Shown piece by piece: positions 43,173 through 51,851 of a stretch of DNA of 64,000 nucleotides; within the stretch, counting starts at the first letter, position 1; each line of letters opens with the position of its first letter. The notes under the pieces were generated by a model. The model saw only the letters and a program-made list of their open reading frames with translations. It searched no databases and had not been told where the DNA came from. Both the position numbers and the translations under genes were made by a program. The DNA is from Roseiarcus sp963761435 (GTDB taxonomy: Bacteria > Pseudomonadota > Alphaproteobacteria > Rhizobiales > Beijerinckiaceae): the NCBI GenBank assembly GCA_963761435.1, contig CAVXHJ010000006.1, forward strand, positions 1 through 64,000, written 5' to 3'.

Positions 43173-44693
43173 TCATTGAAGCGCCGCCCGAGGCATCTCG
43201 CCGGTATTGACCGCATGCAGGAGGGCGCGCTCCTCGATCTCGCGTCCTCTGATCTCGCCGGCTATTCTTCCACGATAGAGAACGATGATTCGATCGCAAA
43301 GTCCGATCAGTTCCGGCAATTCGGTCGAGCTGAACAGAACGATGCGCCCCTCGGCGGAAATCCGCCGGATCAATAGATAGATCTCGCGCTTCGCGCCCAC
43401 ATCGACCCCGCGCGTGGGATCGTCGAGCAGGATCACTCTCGGGGCGACTTCCAGCCATTTGCCGACCACGGTCTTCTGCTGGTTGCCGCCGGAGAGCTGA
43501 CTGGCCAGGGCGTCGGGCGAGCCGGCCCTGATGCGCAGGCGATCGATTTGCCGGAGCGCCCGGTCGAGCGCCGTTCCATGATTGAACCACGGCAGGCCAT
43601 CCTTGAGCGCGCCGACGGCGACATGACTGATGTTGAAAACGACGCTCTTGTCGAGCATCAGGCCGTTCCGCCGCCGGTCAGCAGGGACGAGCGCGATGCC
43701 GCGGCGCGCCGCTTCCGTGGGGCCGCGCGGCAATCCACGCGAGTCCGGAAAGGTCACGTCGCCGGCGTGCGCCTTTTGCGTCCCGAAGAGCATGCCGAAC
43801 AGCGCCGCGACGCCGGAGCCTTCGAGGCCGGCAAAACCGACGACTTCTCCCGACCGGGCCGTGAAGTCGATCTCTTTCAGCGGGCCGCCGCTCAGTCCCC
43901 TGACCGTGACGGCCGCGGGCTCGCGATCGGCCGGCTTTGGCGGAGGCGGCGGAAACAAGGCCGTCTGCGGCGCGCCGATCATCCCCTCGATCACCTCGGG
44001 TATGGTGAGATCAGCCCGGTCTTTCGTCATCACGTCCCGGCCGTTGCGCGTGACGGTGACCCGGTTGCAGATCGAGAACACCTCTTCGAGCCGGTGCGAG
44101 ACATAGAGCATCGTGATGCCGCGGCTATTGAGCTGCCGCAGCACGTCGAAGAGCCGCTGCGTCTCGCGCTCGTTGAGCGCGGAGTTCGGCTCATCGAGGA
44201 TCAAGAGACGCGGCTCTTCCAGAAGCACGCGCGCGAGTTCGACAAGCTGCTGCTCGCCGATGCTGAGTCGGCTCACCGGCAAATGGACGTCGAAACGCAA
44301 GCCAAGCCGATCCAAAAGATCAGCGCTGCGCTCCTCCATGGCGCGAACCGAGACGAGCCCGCGCCGCAGCGGCTCGCGGTTGACGAACAGGTTCGCCAGC
44401 ACCGATCGCTGCGGGAAGAGACTGAGCTCCTGGTAGACGATGCCGACGCCATGCTGGCGGGCCACGGCCGGCGAGTTGATGACGACGGGCGCGCCGTCGA
44501 ATTCGATCACGCCCGCGTCCGGCCGAACGACGCCTGCGAGCGCCTTCATCAGCGTCGATTTGCCGGCGCCGTTTTCGCCGACGACCGCATGAACGTCGCC
44601 GCGGCGCACCGTGAGGTTCATGTTGTCGACGGCGACGACCCCTCCGTAACGCTTGCGGAGGTTGCGAACGGCGACGAGCGGCGTGTCGGCCAT
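43173..44693 (-). CDS. Sugar ABC transporter ATP-binding protein (fourth importer, CUT2)
   Basis: A 506-residue two-domain ATPase: Walker A GENGAGKST near 40, SRLSIGEQQLVELARVL, LILDEPNSAL; second half with GLEGSGVAALF in place of a P-loop, LSGGNQQKTVVGKWL and ILLDDPTRGVDVGAKREI. A second-half aspartate (DDPT) replaces the first E of the Walker B. It follows the binding-protein gene with a 59-base gap. The C-terminal end is extended by about 20 residues (ERALLHAVNTGEMPRAALQ). Confidence 0.92.
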   Translation of the reverse strand: MADTPLVAVRNLRKRYGGVVAVDNMNLTVRRGDVHAVVGENGAGKSTLMKALAGVVRPDAGVIEFDGAPVVINSPAVARQHGVGIVYQELSLFPQRSVLANLFVNREPLRRGLVSVRAMEERSADLLDRLGLRFDVHLPVSRLSIGEQQLVELARVLLEEPRLLILDEPNSALNERETQRLFDVLRQLNSRGITMLYVSHRLEEVFSICNRVTVTRNGRDVMTKDRADLTIPEVIEGMIGAPQTALFPPPPPKPADREPAAVTVRGLSGGPLKEIDFTARSGEVVGFAGLEGSGVAALFGMLFGTQKAHAGDVTFPDSRGLPRGPTEAARRGIALVPADRRRNGLMLDKSVVFNISHVAVGALKDGLPWFNHGTALDRALRQIDRLRIRAGSPDALASQLSGGNQQKTVVGKWLEVAPRVILLDDPTRGVDVGAKREIYLLIRRISAEGRIVLFSSTELPELIGLCDRIIVLYRGRIAGEIRGREIEERALLHAVNTGEMPRAALQ

Positions 44694-44752
44694 GTTCGAT
44701 CCGAGCGGATCGCGCGGCGGTCGACGCCGCGCGGTCCGGTCTTTGGCGCCCC

Positions 44753-45829
44753 CTACTGGCTTTCCGCGGCGATCGGCTCCATCGTCGCGCAGCTCTTGCC
44801 TGCGTCAGGGCCGTTCACGCATTTGGTCCAGGGCGCGTAGAAGGCGGCGGTCGCCTTCGGGTCCGCGGACATTGTCTGAAGCTGCGGAAAGGTCATGGCC
44901 GGCAGATTGTTCGCCATGTCGACGCTGTTCGCGGTCACCACCTGAGTGCCGGCGTTGTAGAACCCGACCTCGAGCGGCTTCTTCGCCTTGATCGCGTGGA
45001 CGAGCAGGGCGACAGGAAGATAGCCCTGCACGAACGCGCTCTGGCCAAGCGTCACATAGGCGTGGCCGTCCTTCACGGCTTGCAGGTTGGGGGCCGTCAG
45101 GTCGTAGCCGCCGGCGACGAATTTATCGGAATTGGCGGCGTTGAGCTTGCCGAGGCTCGCGACGTCGGGAGCACACAGGCCCACGAGAGCGACCGCGTCG
45201 GGATTGGCGGCGTAGAGCTGCTCCCAATGGTTGTAGTTCTCGACGGCGCTGACCTTCACGTCAAAGGGGCCAAGCGCCGTGACGCCCGGCGCGGCCTTGA
45301 GCGACTCTTCGACGCCCTTCGCGCGGTTCTCGAGCACCGTCAGGCCGGGAAAGCAGTTGCCGAGAATGACCTTTCCCTTCGCTCCGGCGCCGCCGATTTT
45401 TTCGACGATCGCCTTGCCGAGAATGCGCCCGCTCTGGGTGGATTTCTCGCCGACATAGGGCGCTTTCACCGCCGCGCTCAACAGATTGTACTGAACCACC
45501 GGAACGCCGCTCGCGATGATGTCGTTGAGGCTGCCCGCCATCGAATCGCCGGGGACCGAGGTCGCGACTCCCGCCGCGCCGGCGTTGACGATGTTCTGCA
45601 CGAGCTTGAGCTGGCCGTCCGGCGCCGCGCCCTGCTGCTGCGCCACCTTGAGATTGACGCCGAGATCGTTGGCGGCCGCCTGGGCGCCCTCGATGATCTG
45701 CTGGATGAACGGGTCGCCTTGCGAGTGCGTGACGAAGCCGATCGTGATCTTGTCGTCGGCCCGAGCCGCGGCTCCCGCGCCGATGCTCAACGCAAGAGTC
45801 GCGCAGGCAAAATACCTACCCATGGACAT
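44753..45829 (-). CDS. Sugar ABC transporter periplasmic substrate-binding protein (fourth importer)
   Basis: A 358-residue Peripla_BP_4 protein with a Sec signal peptide (FACATLALSIGAGAAARA-DD). The mature protein begins KITIGFVTHSQGDPFIQQ and contains GVPVVQYNLLSAA at the hinge and two C-terminal cysteines (TKCVNGPDAGKSCATM) that may be bridged. It heads the minus-strand operon with ATPase, mutarotase-like protein, SDR and permease. The 5' side opens into about 130 bases of non-coding DNA before the small secreted protein gene. Confidence 0.9.
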   Translation of the reverse strand: MSMGRYFACATLALSIGAGAAARADDKITIGFVTHSQGDPFIQQIIEGAQAAANDLGVNLKVAQQQGAAPDGQLKLVQNIVNAGAAGVATSVPGDSMAGSLNDIIASGVPVVQYNLLSAAVKAPYVGEKSTQSGRILGKAIVEKIGGAGAKGKVILGNCFPGLTVLENRAKGVEESLKAAPGVTALGPFDVKVSAVENYNHWEQLYAANPDAVALVGLCAPDVASLGKLNAANSDKFVAGGYDLTAPNLQAVKDGHAYVTLGQSAFVQGYLPVALLVHAIKAKKPLEVGFYNAGTQVVTANSVDMANNLPAMTFPQLQTMSADPKATAAFYAPWTKCVNGPDAGKSCATMEPIAAESQ

Positions 45830-45958
45830 GACTGATTCCTCCCCCTGTTCCAGATTCTTTCCTGAGCCCAGATGTGGAAGCGATCCGAGCTTGGCGCGAG
45901 CCAGGAGGTTCCTATCACCGCGGCCGCCGCTTCGGCAATCGGGCGCGGCTTTGAACGG

Positions 45959-46330
45959 CTAGTCGCTGTGCGTCGGCCCGGCCGAGGGCTGACTGCTCCC
46001 GTCAGGCGCACCCATGTGATGATGCTGATGTCTCGCTGGGCTCGCGGCCTGTGTCGGGGCGGCGGCGGGAGCGCTCGACGGGTTTCGACACTTGTCCTCG
46101 AGGACTTTGGTGTCCTTGGCGCCGCGCAATATCACGTCATTGACCGTGTCCGTCCCGACAAGAAGCGGTCCGATGCTTGTCCAGGAGCCGTCCTGATTGC
46201 GCTTCCACTCCGCGCAACTGAGCTGAAGGGGCTTGCCATGGACCTGCACGGTGTCCGGCTTGGCGTCTTCCGCCATCGCCGCGCTTTGCATAGCGATCGA
46301 AACGCAGATTAGGGCTGTTGCTCGAAGCAT
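45959..46330 (-). CDS. Hypothetical small secreted protein with His-rich tail
   Basis: A 123-residue protein that I do not recognise. A signal peptide (LRATALICVSIAMQSAAMA-ED) is followed by a compact domain with two cysteines (LSCAEWKRNQDG and EDKCRNP), which could form one disulfide, and a low-complexity tail with PARHQHHHMGAP. The histidine cluster could bind metal, but that is only a possibility. It sits alone between the fourth importer and the tRNA. The start at 46330 is set by the signal peptide; the longer frame is a shadow crossing the tRNA. Confidence 0.6.
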   Translation of the reverse strand: MLRATALICVSIAMQSAAMAEDAKPDTVQVHGKPLQLSCAEWKRNQDGSWTSIGPLLVGTDTVNDVILRGAKDTKVLEDKCRNPSSAPAAAPTQAASPARHQHHHMGAPDGSSQPSAGPTHSD

Positions 46331-46380
46331 GGGGAATTGCCTTAGCGCGCCTGAGATCAGATCAGCGGCGGCGTCGCCAG

Positions 46381-46470
46381 TGGCGGAGAGGGAGGGATTC
46401 GAACCCCCGGTACGCTTGCGCGTACTCCGCATTTCGAGTGCGGCGCGATCGACCACTCTGCCACCTCTCC
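46381..46470 (-). tRNA. tRNA-Ser (anticodon CGA)
   Basis: Ninety bases on the minus strand begin GGAGAGG and end CTCTCCG-CCA with the CCA encoded. The anticodon loop reads CTCGAAA, giving CGA. The variable arm (TACGC-GCAA-GCGTA) is long, as in class II tRNAs, and the T loop is GGTTCGAATCC. All elements of serine tRNA are present. tRNA genes are common integration sites, but no integrase or duplicated 3' end was seen nearby. Confidence 0.95.
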
Positions 46471-46584
46471 GGGGCCGGCTGCGACGGTTGAAACTTCGCC
46501 GCGAGGTCGGCGGGCCGCTTAGCATGCGCGGTCGGCGCCGGCAAGACGGTCGGCGCGCGGAAGGGCGCGCGGGGCAGGAAGCCG

Positions 46585-47613
46585 CTAACTTTCGGTCTCG
46601 ACCCCCTCCCAGGCGATATGCGCCATCATCGGGACGGATTCTCCCAATTCCCGGGCAAGCTCGGGATTCGAGGCGTTGCCGTCGAGCGAGCGCTTGTAGA
46701 CGCCCTGCGCGATCGCGACGATGCGGAAGAAGCTGAAAGCGATGAGAAAGGTCCAATCGGGAATGGACGCAAGCCCCATCCGCCGGCAATAGGCCTCGAC
46801 ATATTCGGCCTCGGTCGGGATTCCCTCCGCCGCGCAGTCGACCCCTCCGAGGCCACGATATTTGCCTGCCGGCAGGCGCCATTGCTTGCACTGATAGGCA
46901 AGGTCGGCGAAGGGGTGGCCGAGCGTCGACAATTCCCAGTCGAGGACCGCAAGCAGGCGCGGCGATTTCGCGTCGAAGATCATGTTGTCGATGCGCCAGT
47001 CGCCGTGCACCAGCGCGACGCGGCCGTCGTCGGGGGGAACTTTGTCGGCGAGCCAGGCGATGAGGCGCTCCATGTCCTCGATTCGCGCCGTCTCGCTCGC
47101 GCGGTACTGATCGGTCCAGCGCTGGTATTGGCGGGCGAAATAGCTGCCGGGCTTGCCATAGTCCGAGAGACCCGCGGCGGCGATGTCGATTCCGTGCAGC
47201 CGCGCGAGGCCCTCGTTCATGGCGTCATGGATCGGGCGCCGATCCTGGCGCTCGAGCTCGGGGAGCGCCGGATCCCACAGGATGCGGCCCTCGACAAAGG
47301 CCATGAGATAGAAGGCCGTGCCCGCCACGCTCTCGTCTTCGCAGAGCGCGAGCGCGCGGGGGGCCGGATAGCCCACCCGTTCCAGCGCCTTGAGCACGCG
47401 AAACTCGCGCTCGATCATATGGGCCATTTTCAAGAGCTTGCCCGGCGGCTTGCGGCGCAGCACATAACGGCCGCTGGCAGCCTCGATCAGATAGGTCGGG
47501 TTCGATTGGCCGGTGGGGAATTTTTTGACCACGCACGGGCCCCGCCAGCCCTCGACATGGGCGCTGGCCCAGGCGTCGAGCGCGCTCGTGTCCTCGGGGA
47601 AAGCGCCAGTCAC
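46585..47613 (-). CDS. Phosphotransferase family protein (aminoglycoside phosphotransferase-fold; ACAD10/11 N-terminal-like)
   Basis: A 342-residue kinase-fold protein: catalytic loop VHGDWRIDNMIFD with the acid D, magnesium site LDWELSTLGHP, and N-lobe YVLRRKPPG with the conserved lysine. It matches the phosphotransferases fused to acyl-CoA dehydrogenases in animal ACAD10/ACAD11, which phosphorylate 4-hydroxyacyl-CoA. Here it starts at GTG 47613, overlapping the acyl-CoA dehydrogenase stop as GTGA, so the two proteins are made as a coupled pair. Antibiotic resistance is unlikely given this pairing. Confidence 0.85.
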   Translation of the reverse strand: MTGAFPEDTSALDAWASAHVEGWRGPCVVKKFPTGQSNPTYLIEAASGRYVLRRKPPGKLLKMAHMIEREFRVLKALERVGYPAPRALALCEDESVAGTAFYLMAFVEGRILWDPALPELERQDRRPIHDAMNEGLARLHGIDIAAAGLSDYGKPGSYFARQYQRWTDQYRASETARIEDMERLIAWLADKVPPDDGRVALVHGDWRIDNMIFDAKSPRLLAVLDWELSTLGHPFADLAYQCKQWRLPAGKYRGLGGVDCAAEGIPTEAEYVEAYCRRMGLASIPDWTFLIAFSFFRIVAIAQGVYKRSLDGNASNPELARELGESVPMMAHIAWEGVETES

Positions 47614-48845
47614 CGCCCGCCCGCCTCGTTGGTGTAGCGCTTCATCTCGGCTTTCGCGATCACGCGGCGATGCACGGCGTCGGGCCCGTCGGCGAGGCGC
47701 AAGGTGCGCACATGGGTCCACATGCGGGCGAGCGGAAAATCCTGGCTGACGCCGGCGCCGCCGTGCATCTGCACCGCCTGATCGATCACCTCGAGCGCGA
47801 TCCTGGGCGCGATCACCTTGATCTGCGAGATGAGCGGGGCCGCGGCGCGCGCCCCTTGCGTGTCCATCGCCCAGGCCGCTTTCAGGCAAAGCAGGCGAGC
47901 CATCTCGATGCTCATTCGCGCTTCGGCGATGATGTCGGGATTGGCGCCGAGGCGCGCGAGCTTCTGCCCGAAGGCCGTGCGCGCGGCCGAGCGGCGGCAC
48001 ATCGCCTCGAGCGCCCGTTCGGCCTGGCCGATCGCCCGCATGCAATGGTGAATTCGCCCCGGCCCGAGCCGCCCTTGCGCGATCTCGAAGCCGCGCCCAC
48101 GCCCGAGGATCATGGCGTCCTTGGGGACCCTGACGTCGCGAAAGCGGATGTGCATGTGGCCGTGCGGCGCGTCGTCGTCGCCATAGACCTTCATCGCTCT
48201 CAGGACCTCGACGCCCTTGGTCGCGGCCGGAACGAACAGCATCGAATGGCGCGCGTGCGGCGCGGCGTCCGGATCGGTCAGCGTCATGGTGATGTAGAGG
48301 GAGCAGCGCGGATCGCCCGCCCCGGACGACCACCATTTCTCGCCGTTGAGCACCCATTCGTCGCCGTCGAGCCGCGCGTCCATGGCGATATTGGTCGCGT
48401 CGGACGACGCCACCCCGGGCTCGGTCATGAGATAGGCCGAGCGCGCGCGCCCTTCGAGGAGATCGGGCAGCCACCGCGCCTTCTGCTCGCTCGTGCCGAA
48501 GCGCTCGATCACCTCCATGTTGCCGGTGTCGGGGGCGGAGCAATTGAAGACTTCGGAGGCGAGCGGCGACCAGCCCATCTCCTCGGCGAGATAGGCGTAT
48601 TCGACGGTGGTGAGGCCATAGCCCTTGTCGGAGCCGGTGAGCCAGAAATTCCACAAACCCTTGGCGCGCGCCCTGGCTTTCAGGGATTCCCGGATCTCGA
48701 TGAAGCGCTTGGTCGGCTTGAAGCGATCGCCCTCGCGCCCGACCTCGCCGTGGTATTCGTCCTCGAGCGGCATGATCTCGTCGCGCACCATCGCCCGCAC
48801 GGCGGCGATGAGCGGACGGACTTTGTCGGTGACGCCGAGATCCAC
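47610..48845 (-). CDS. Acyl-CoA dehydrogenase family protein (ACAD10/11-like)
   Basis: A 411-residue FAD enzyme: AYLMTEPGVASSDATN and NGEKWWSSGAGDP are family motifs for substrate and FAD binding, and QMHGGAGVSQDFPLAR the C-terminal signature. No aspartate or glutamate pattern clearly sets the chain-length class. Together with the kinase it probably handles 4-hydroxy fatty acids by phosphorylation and elimination, as ACAD10/11 do. The start is GTG at 48845, seven bases after GGGAGG; the longer in-frame extension is not family-like. About 180 bases upstream separate it from an oxidoreductase gene. Confidence 0.86.
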   Translation of the reverse strand: MDLGVTDKVRPLIAAVRAMVRDEIMPLEDEYHGEVGREGDRFKPTKRFIEIRESLKARARAKGLWNFWLTGSDKGYGLTTVEYAYLAEEMGWSPLASEVFNCSAPDTGNMEVIERFGTSEQKARWLPDLLEGRARSAYLMTEPGVASSDATNIAMDARLDGDEWVLNGEKWWSSGAGDPRCSLYITMTLTDPDAAPHARHSMLFVPAATKGVEVLRAMKVYGDDDAPHGHMHIRFRDVRVPKDAMILGRGRGFEIAQGRLGPGRIHHCMRAIGQAERALEAMCRRSAARTAFGQKLARLGANPDIIAEARMSIEMARLLCLKAAWAMDTQGARAAAPLISQIKVIAPRIALEVIDQAVQMHGGAGVSQDFPLARMWTHVRTLRLADGPDAVHRRVIAKAEMKRYTNEAGGR

Positions 48846-49031
48846 TTTGATCCTCCCTTGCCTTGAAGCGCTCAGTTTGACCCCGAATTGCGGCGCTCGG
48901 CAAGCGCCGTCCTCTTGCAGCACGCGTCGTTCAGGCGGAATCGTCATCGCCAGGATCCCCAGGTCCTGGACCGGGGGACGCGGCGAACCGGGGCCATGGC
49001 GGCATGAGCGCTATTCGGAATCGCCCTTGCT

Positions 49032-50138
49032 TCAAAGCTTCACCACCTGCCCCGTCCGTATGCTCTCGTCCGCCGCGAAGACGATCTTGAGCGAGTTGAT
49101 CGCGTCCTGAAGATGGTCGGCGAGATCGACCTCGCCGCGGATCGCCTTCAGGAACAGGCGCTGCTCGCGTTCGCATAAGTCCTGGTGGCCGGGCTCGTCC
49201 TCGGTCGAGAGGATTTCGTCGGGGCGCGCGAAGGCGCCGCCCGCGTCGAGCGCCGCGTGGTGGATGCGCAGCGCATTGGTCTTCGTATGGGCGTTGTGAT
49301 CGGCGGATTTGACGTCGCTCGCGGATTCCTTGGCGACGATCGAGACCGAGCCTTTCGGTCCGATCATGTCCTTCACGAAGAACGCGGTCTCGCTCATCAT
49401 CGGACCCCAGCCGGCCTCGTACCAGCCGACCGAGCCGTCGTCGAAGGCGAGATGCAGATGGCCATAGTTGACCATCGCCGGCGCGATCTCGTCGGTGAGC
49501 CGTGCGCCGACCGCATGCACCGCGACGGGCTTCGCCCGCGTCGCCTGGCACATGATGTCGACATAATGCACGCCGCAGTCGACGATCGGCGAGGTCGAGC
49601 GCATGAGCGCCTTGTGCACGCCCCAGAACGAGCCCGACGATTGCTGGTTGAGGTTCATGCGCATGACCAGCGGCTTGCCGAGAGTGCGGCCGATCTCGAC
49701 GAAGCGCGTCCACGACGGATGCACGCGCAGGATATAGCCGATGAGCAGCGCCCGCTTCGCCGCGCGCGCAGCGGCGACAATTTTTTCCGCGGCCTGCAAA
49801 GTGTCCGCGAGCGGCTTTTCGCAGAAGACATGCGCGCCAGCCGCGAGCGCTTCGAGCGCCATCGGCGCGTGATGCTCGGTATAGGCGCACACCGCGACCG
49901 CGTCGGGCTTGAGCGCCGCAAGCGCTTCGGTCAGGCCCTCGAAGCGCGGCAGGCCAGCGAATTCCTGGTCGAGGTCACGGCGGCCCGCGGCGTTGCGGGT
50001 GCATAAGCCCACGAGGTCGAAACCGTCGATCGCCTTATAGGCGCGCGCGTGGCTCAGGCCCATGGTGCCGAGCCCCACGACGAGGACGCGCTGGCGCTGG
50101 CCGGTTTGTCCCTTGGTCTGGCTCAACGCACCCTCCAT
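49032..50138 (-). CDS. Gfo/Idh/MocA family oxidoreductase
   Basis: A dehydrogenase of about 368 residues with the Rossmann start VLVVGLGTMGLSHARAYK, the EKPL motif (VFCEKPLAD) and a C-terminal domain with CGVHYVDIMCQ carrying the catalytic H. The start is ambiguous: ATG at 50204, 50159 and 50138 are in frame, and a TTG at 50126 follows GGAGGG at good spacing; the domain begins within 20 residues of any of the last two. Position beside the inositol genes suggests an inositol or sugar dehydrogenase, but a clear link is lacking. The plus-strand toxin gene begins about 100 bases upstream. Confidence 0.83.
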   Translation of the reverse strand: MEGALSQTKGQTGQRQRVLVVGLGTMGLSHARAYKAIDGFDLVGLCTRNAAGRRDLDQEFAGLPRFEGLTEALAALKPDAVAVCAYTEHHAPMALEALAAGAHVFCEKPLADTLQAAEKIVAAARAAKRALLIGYILRVHPSWTRFVEIGRTLGKPLVMRMNLNQQSSGSFWGVHKALMRSTSPIVDCGVHYVDIMCQATRAKPVAVHAVGARLTDEIAPAMVNYGHLHLAFDDGSVGWYEAGWGPMMSETAFFVKDMIGPKGSVSIVAKESASDVKSADHNAHTKTNALRIHHAALDAGGAFARPDEILSTEDEPGHQDLCEREQRLFLKAIRGEVDLADHLQDAINSLKIVFAADESIRTGQVVKL

Positions 50139-50209
50139 CGGTCGGACGAAATGGGCCATCTCGCTAGCTGTCCGGGCCGTCCACGTCGAGTCGGCGCCGC
50201 TCACGCCGA

Positions 50210-50245
50210 TTGATCAACCTCATTTTTGTTGCTACAATAATGCGT
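50210..50245 (+). promoter_or_regulatory. Promoter and operator of the brnTA module
   Basis: TTGATC (50210-50215) and TACAAT (50233-50238) are spaced by 17 bases, a near-consensus sigma-70 promoter. The -10 is overlapped by TTGTTGCTACAA (50227-50238), an inverted repeat with two central mismatches, probably the site for autorepression by BrnA. Transcription would begin at about 50244, the first base of the brnT GTG, so the message may be leaderless. Confidence 0.55.
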
Positions 50246-50528
50246 GAAGATTGAGTTTGACCCGGCGAAGAGCGCGACAAACGCCAAAGAGCGTGGGTTG
50301 CCGTTCGAGTTGACTGCGGAGTTGGATTGGAGCGACGCGCGCGTCCGCTCCGACGAGCGGCGCGACTATGGCGAGGAGCGATATTTCGCGCTGGTTCCGA
50401 TGTACGGAAGGCTCTACGCGGTTTGCTACTGCATTCGCGGCGACGCGCGCCGGATCATCAGTTTTCGCAAGGCGAACAAACGAGAGGAGCAGGCCTATGC
50501 GAAGACCTTTGACGGACAAAGATGGTGA
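50244..50528 (+). CDS. brnT: BrnT family toxin
   Basis: A 94-residue ribonuclease toxin of the RelE-like BrnT family: IEFDPAKSATNAKERGLPFE at the N-terminus, VRSDERRDYGEERYFAL in the middle and RIISFRKANKREEQAY at the end, with catalytic R, E and K candidates. It cuts RNA and arrests growth unless bound by BrnA. The start is GTG at 50244. The antitoxin gene begins 32 bases before its stop in another frame. Type II toxin-antitoxin modules are often mobile; this one lies between two catabolic transcription units. Confidence 0.88.
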   Translation: MKIEFDPAKSATNAKERGLPFELTAELDWSDARVRSDERRDYGEERYFALVPMYGRLYAVCYCIRGDARRIISFRKANKREEQAYAKTFDGQRW

Positions 50529-50877
50529 GGTTCGCGAGCTGACGGCGGAGGATATGCGCCTCTTCAAGCCGATTGCCGAGGTCGATCCCGGCATGGTCGA
50601 GGCTATGAAGGAATTCCGTCGTCAGCTTGGACGCCCCAGGACTCAATCGCCGAAGGTCCATATCGGGTTTCGGCTGGCGTCGGACGTTGTCGCAAGCATC
50701 AAGGCGAGCGGGCGCGGTTATAACGCTCGCGTCGAGCAGGCGCTGCGCGCGGCCGGGTTCGGCGAGAAGATCAAGCGCAAATCGCCGTCGAAGACGACGA
50801 AGATCGCCTCGGCGGCAAATAAGCGCCGCCCTCAGAGGCAAGGGACAAAGCCCGCCGCCGGCACACGACGGGCATAG
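50497..50877 (+). CDS. brnA: BrnA family antitoxin
   Basis: A 126-residue antitoxin. The N-terminal part (DGEVRELTAEDMRLFKPIAE) binds toxin and the middle (KVHIGFRLASDVVASIKASGRGYNARVEQALRAA) is a ribbon-helix-helix DNA-binding domain. A basic tail of about 30 residues (KRKSPSKTTKIASAANKRRP) is longer than usual. It neutralises BrnT and represses the operon through the inverted repeat over the promoter. The ATG at 50497 lies within the 3' end of brnT. Confidence 0.86.
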   Translation: MRRPLTDKDGEVRELTAEDMRLFKPIAEVDPGMVEAMKEFRRQLGRPRTQSPKVHIGFRLASDVVASIKASGRGYNARVEQALRAAGFGEKIKRKSPSKTTKIASAANKRRPQRQGTKPAAGTRRA

Positions 50878-50893
50878 GCGATCCGTTGCGGCC

Positions 50894-51706
50894 TCACGCG
50901 GGCGCCTGCTTCATCAGCCACTCGTGCGCGGGATCATTGTAAAACCGCCAGACGCGCTTCGGGCCGGCCATGACGTTGAGATAATAGAGGTCGTAGCCGT
51001 GCGGGGCGCCGACGGGGTGATAGCCCTTCGGCACCAGCACGACGTCGCCGTCCTTGACCGTCAGCGCCTCGTCGAGCGAGCCGTCCTCGGTATAGATCCG
51101 CTGGAAGGCGAAGCCCTGGGCTGGCTTCAGCCGGTGATAATAGGTTTCCTCGAGATAGGATTCGTCGGGCAGCGCGTCGCGGTCGTGCTTGTGCGGCGGA
51201 TAGCTCGACCAGTGGCCGCCGGGCGTGATGACTTCAACCACGAGCACGCTCTCGGCTTCGGCGTCCTCGGGCAGGACGTTGCGGATGTGGCGCGCGTTCG
51301 AGCCCGTTCCGCGGGTCAGCGTCCCGACATCGCCAGGCTTGATGACGCGGGCCTTGAACCGGCCGGTCGCCGGCGCCGAGCACAAAGCGACCTCGCAATC
51401 CGTCGCCGCCTCGATCGTCGCCGCGCTCTTCGGCGGCAGGTAGACCGACCACGGCAGGCCGTCGAACACGCTCGCGCGCTCGCCGATGATCCCGGAATCG
51501 AAGCCTTCCGCGGTCACGCGCGCTTTGCCTGAGAGAATAACGACGCAGATCTCTTCTCCGCCGGTGTCGAGCTTGGACTTCGCGCCTTGCTTCAGATTCC
51601 GCGTCTCGAAGCCCACGTAGCGCCATCCGGCACTAGCCGGCGTGATCCGATGGCCGACGCCGTCGGCGCCTTTTTGCGGATGAACGAGCAGTTTCGATTG
51701 CGCCAT
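50894..51706 (-). CDS. iolB: 5-deoxy-glucuronate isomerase
   Basis: Inositol catabolism: converts 5-deoxy-D-glucuronate to 2-deoxy-5-keto-gluconate. The 270-residue protein starts SKLLVHPQKG and has the bicupin core with NVLPEDAEAESVLVVEVITPGGHWSSYPPHKHD and LVPKGYHPVGAPHGYDLYYLN; the histidines in YPPHKHD and HPVGAPHG are the metal ligands. Length and motifs match IolB well. It is separated from iolE, iolD and iolC by a higBA module and about 600 bases of spacer, whereas the genes are usually adjacent. Confidence 0.94.
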   Translation of the reverse strand: MAQSKLLVHPQKGADGVGHRITPASAGWRYVGFETRNLKQGAKSKLDTGGEEICVVILSGKARVTAEGFDSGIIGERASVFDGLPWSVYLPPKSAATIEAATDCEVALCSAPATGRFKARVIKPGDVGTLTRGTGSNARHIRNVLPEDAEAESVLVVEVITPGGHWSSYPPHKHDRDALPDESYLEETYYHRLKPAQGFAFQRIYTEDGSLDEALTVKDGDVVLVPKGYHPVGAPHGYDLYYLNVMAGPKRVWRFYNDPAHEWLMKQAPA

Positions 51707-51851
51707 TGCGTTTCCTCTGATCGGTCTCGTTGCCGGTGAAAAGTCTCTCGCGGCTCACACCGCGACCGGCGGCAGTCGGACCCGCTTCGATCCTACCGCA
51801 AGACGTCCGACGCAGAAACATCGCGCAGCCGGGGGCTTTGCGAACGCCATG

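Noticed and set aside
46381..46470. tRNA-Ser as attachment site of an integrated element
   Set aside because: No integrase, excisionase or duplicated tRNA 3' end was seen on either side.
46585..47613. Aminoglycoside resistance kinase
   Set aside because: The pairing with an acyl-CoA dehydrogenase and the LDWELSTLGHP motif point to the ACAD10/11 type instead.
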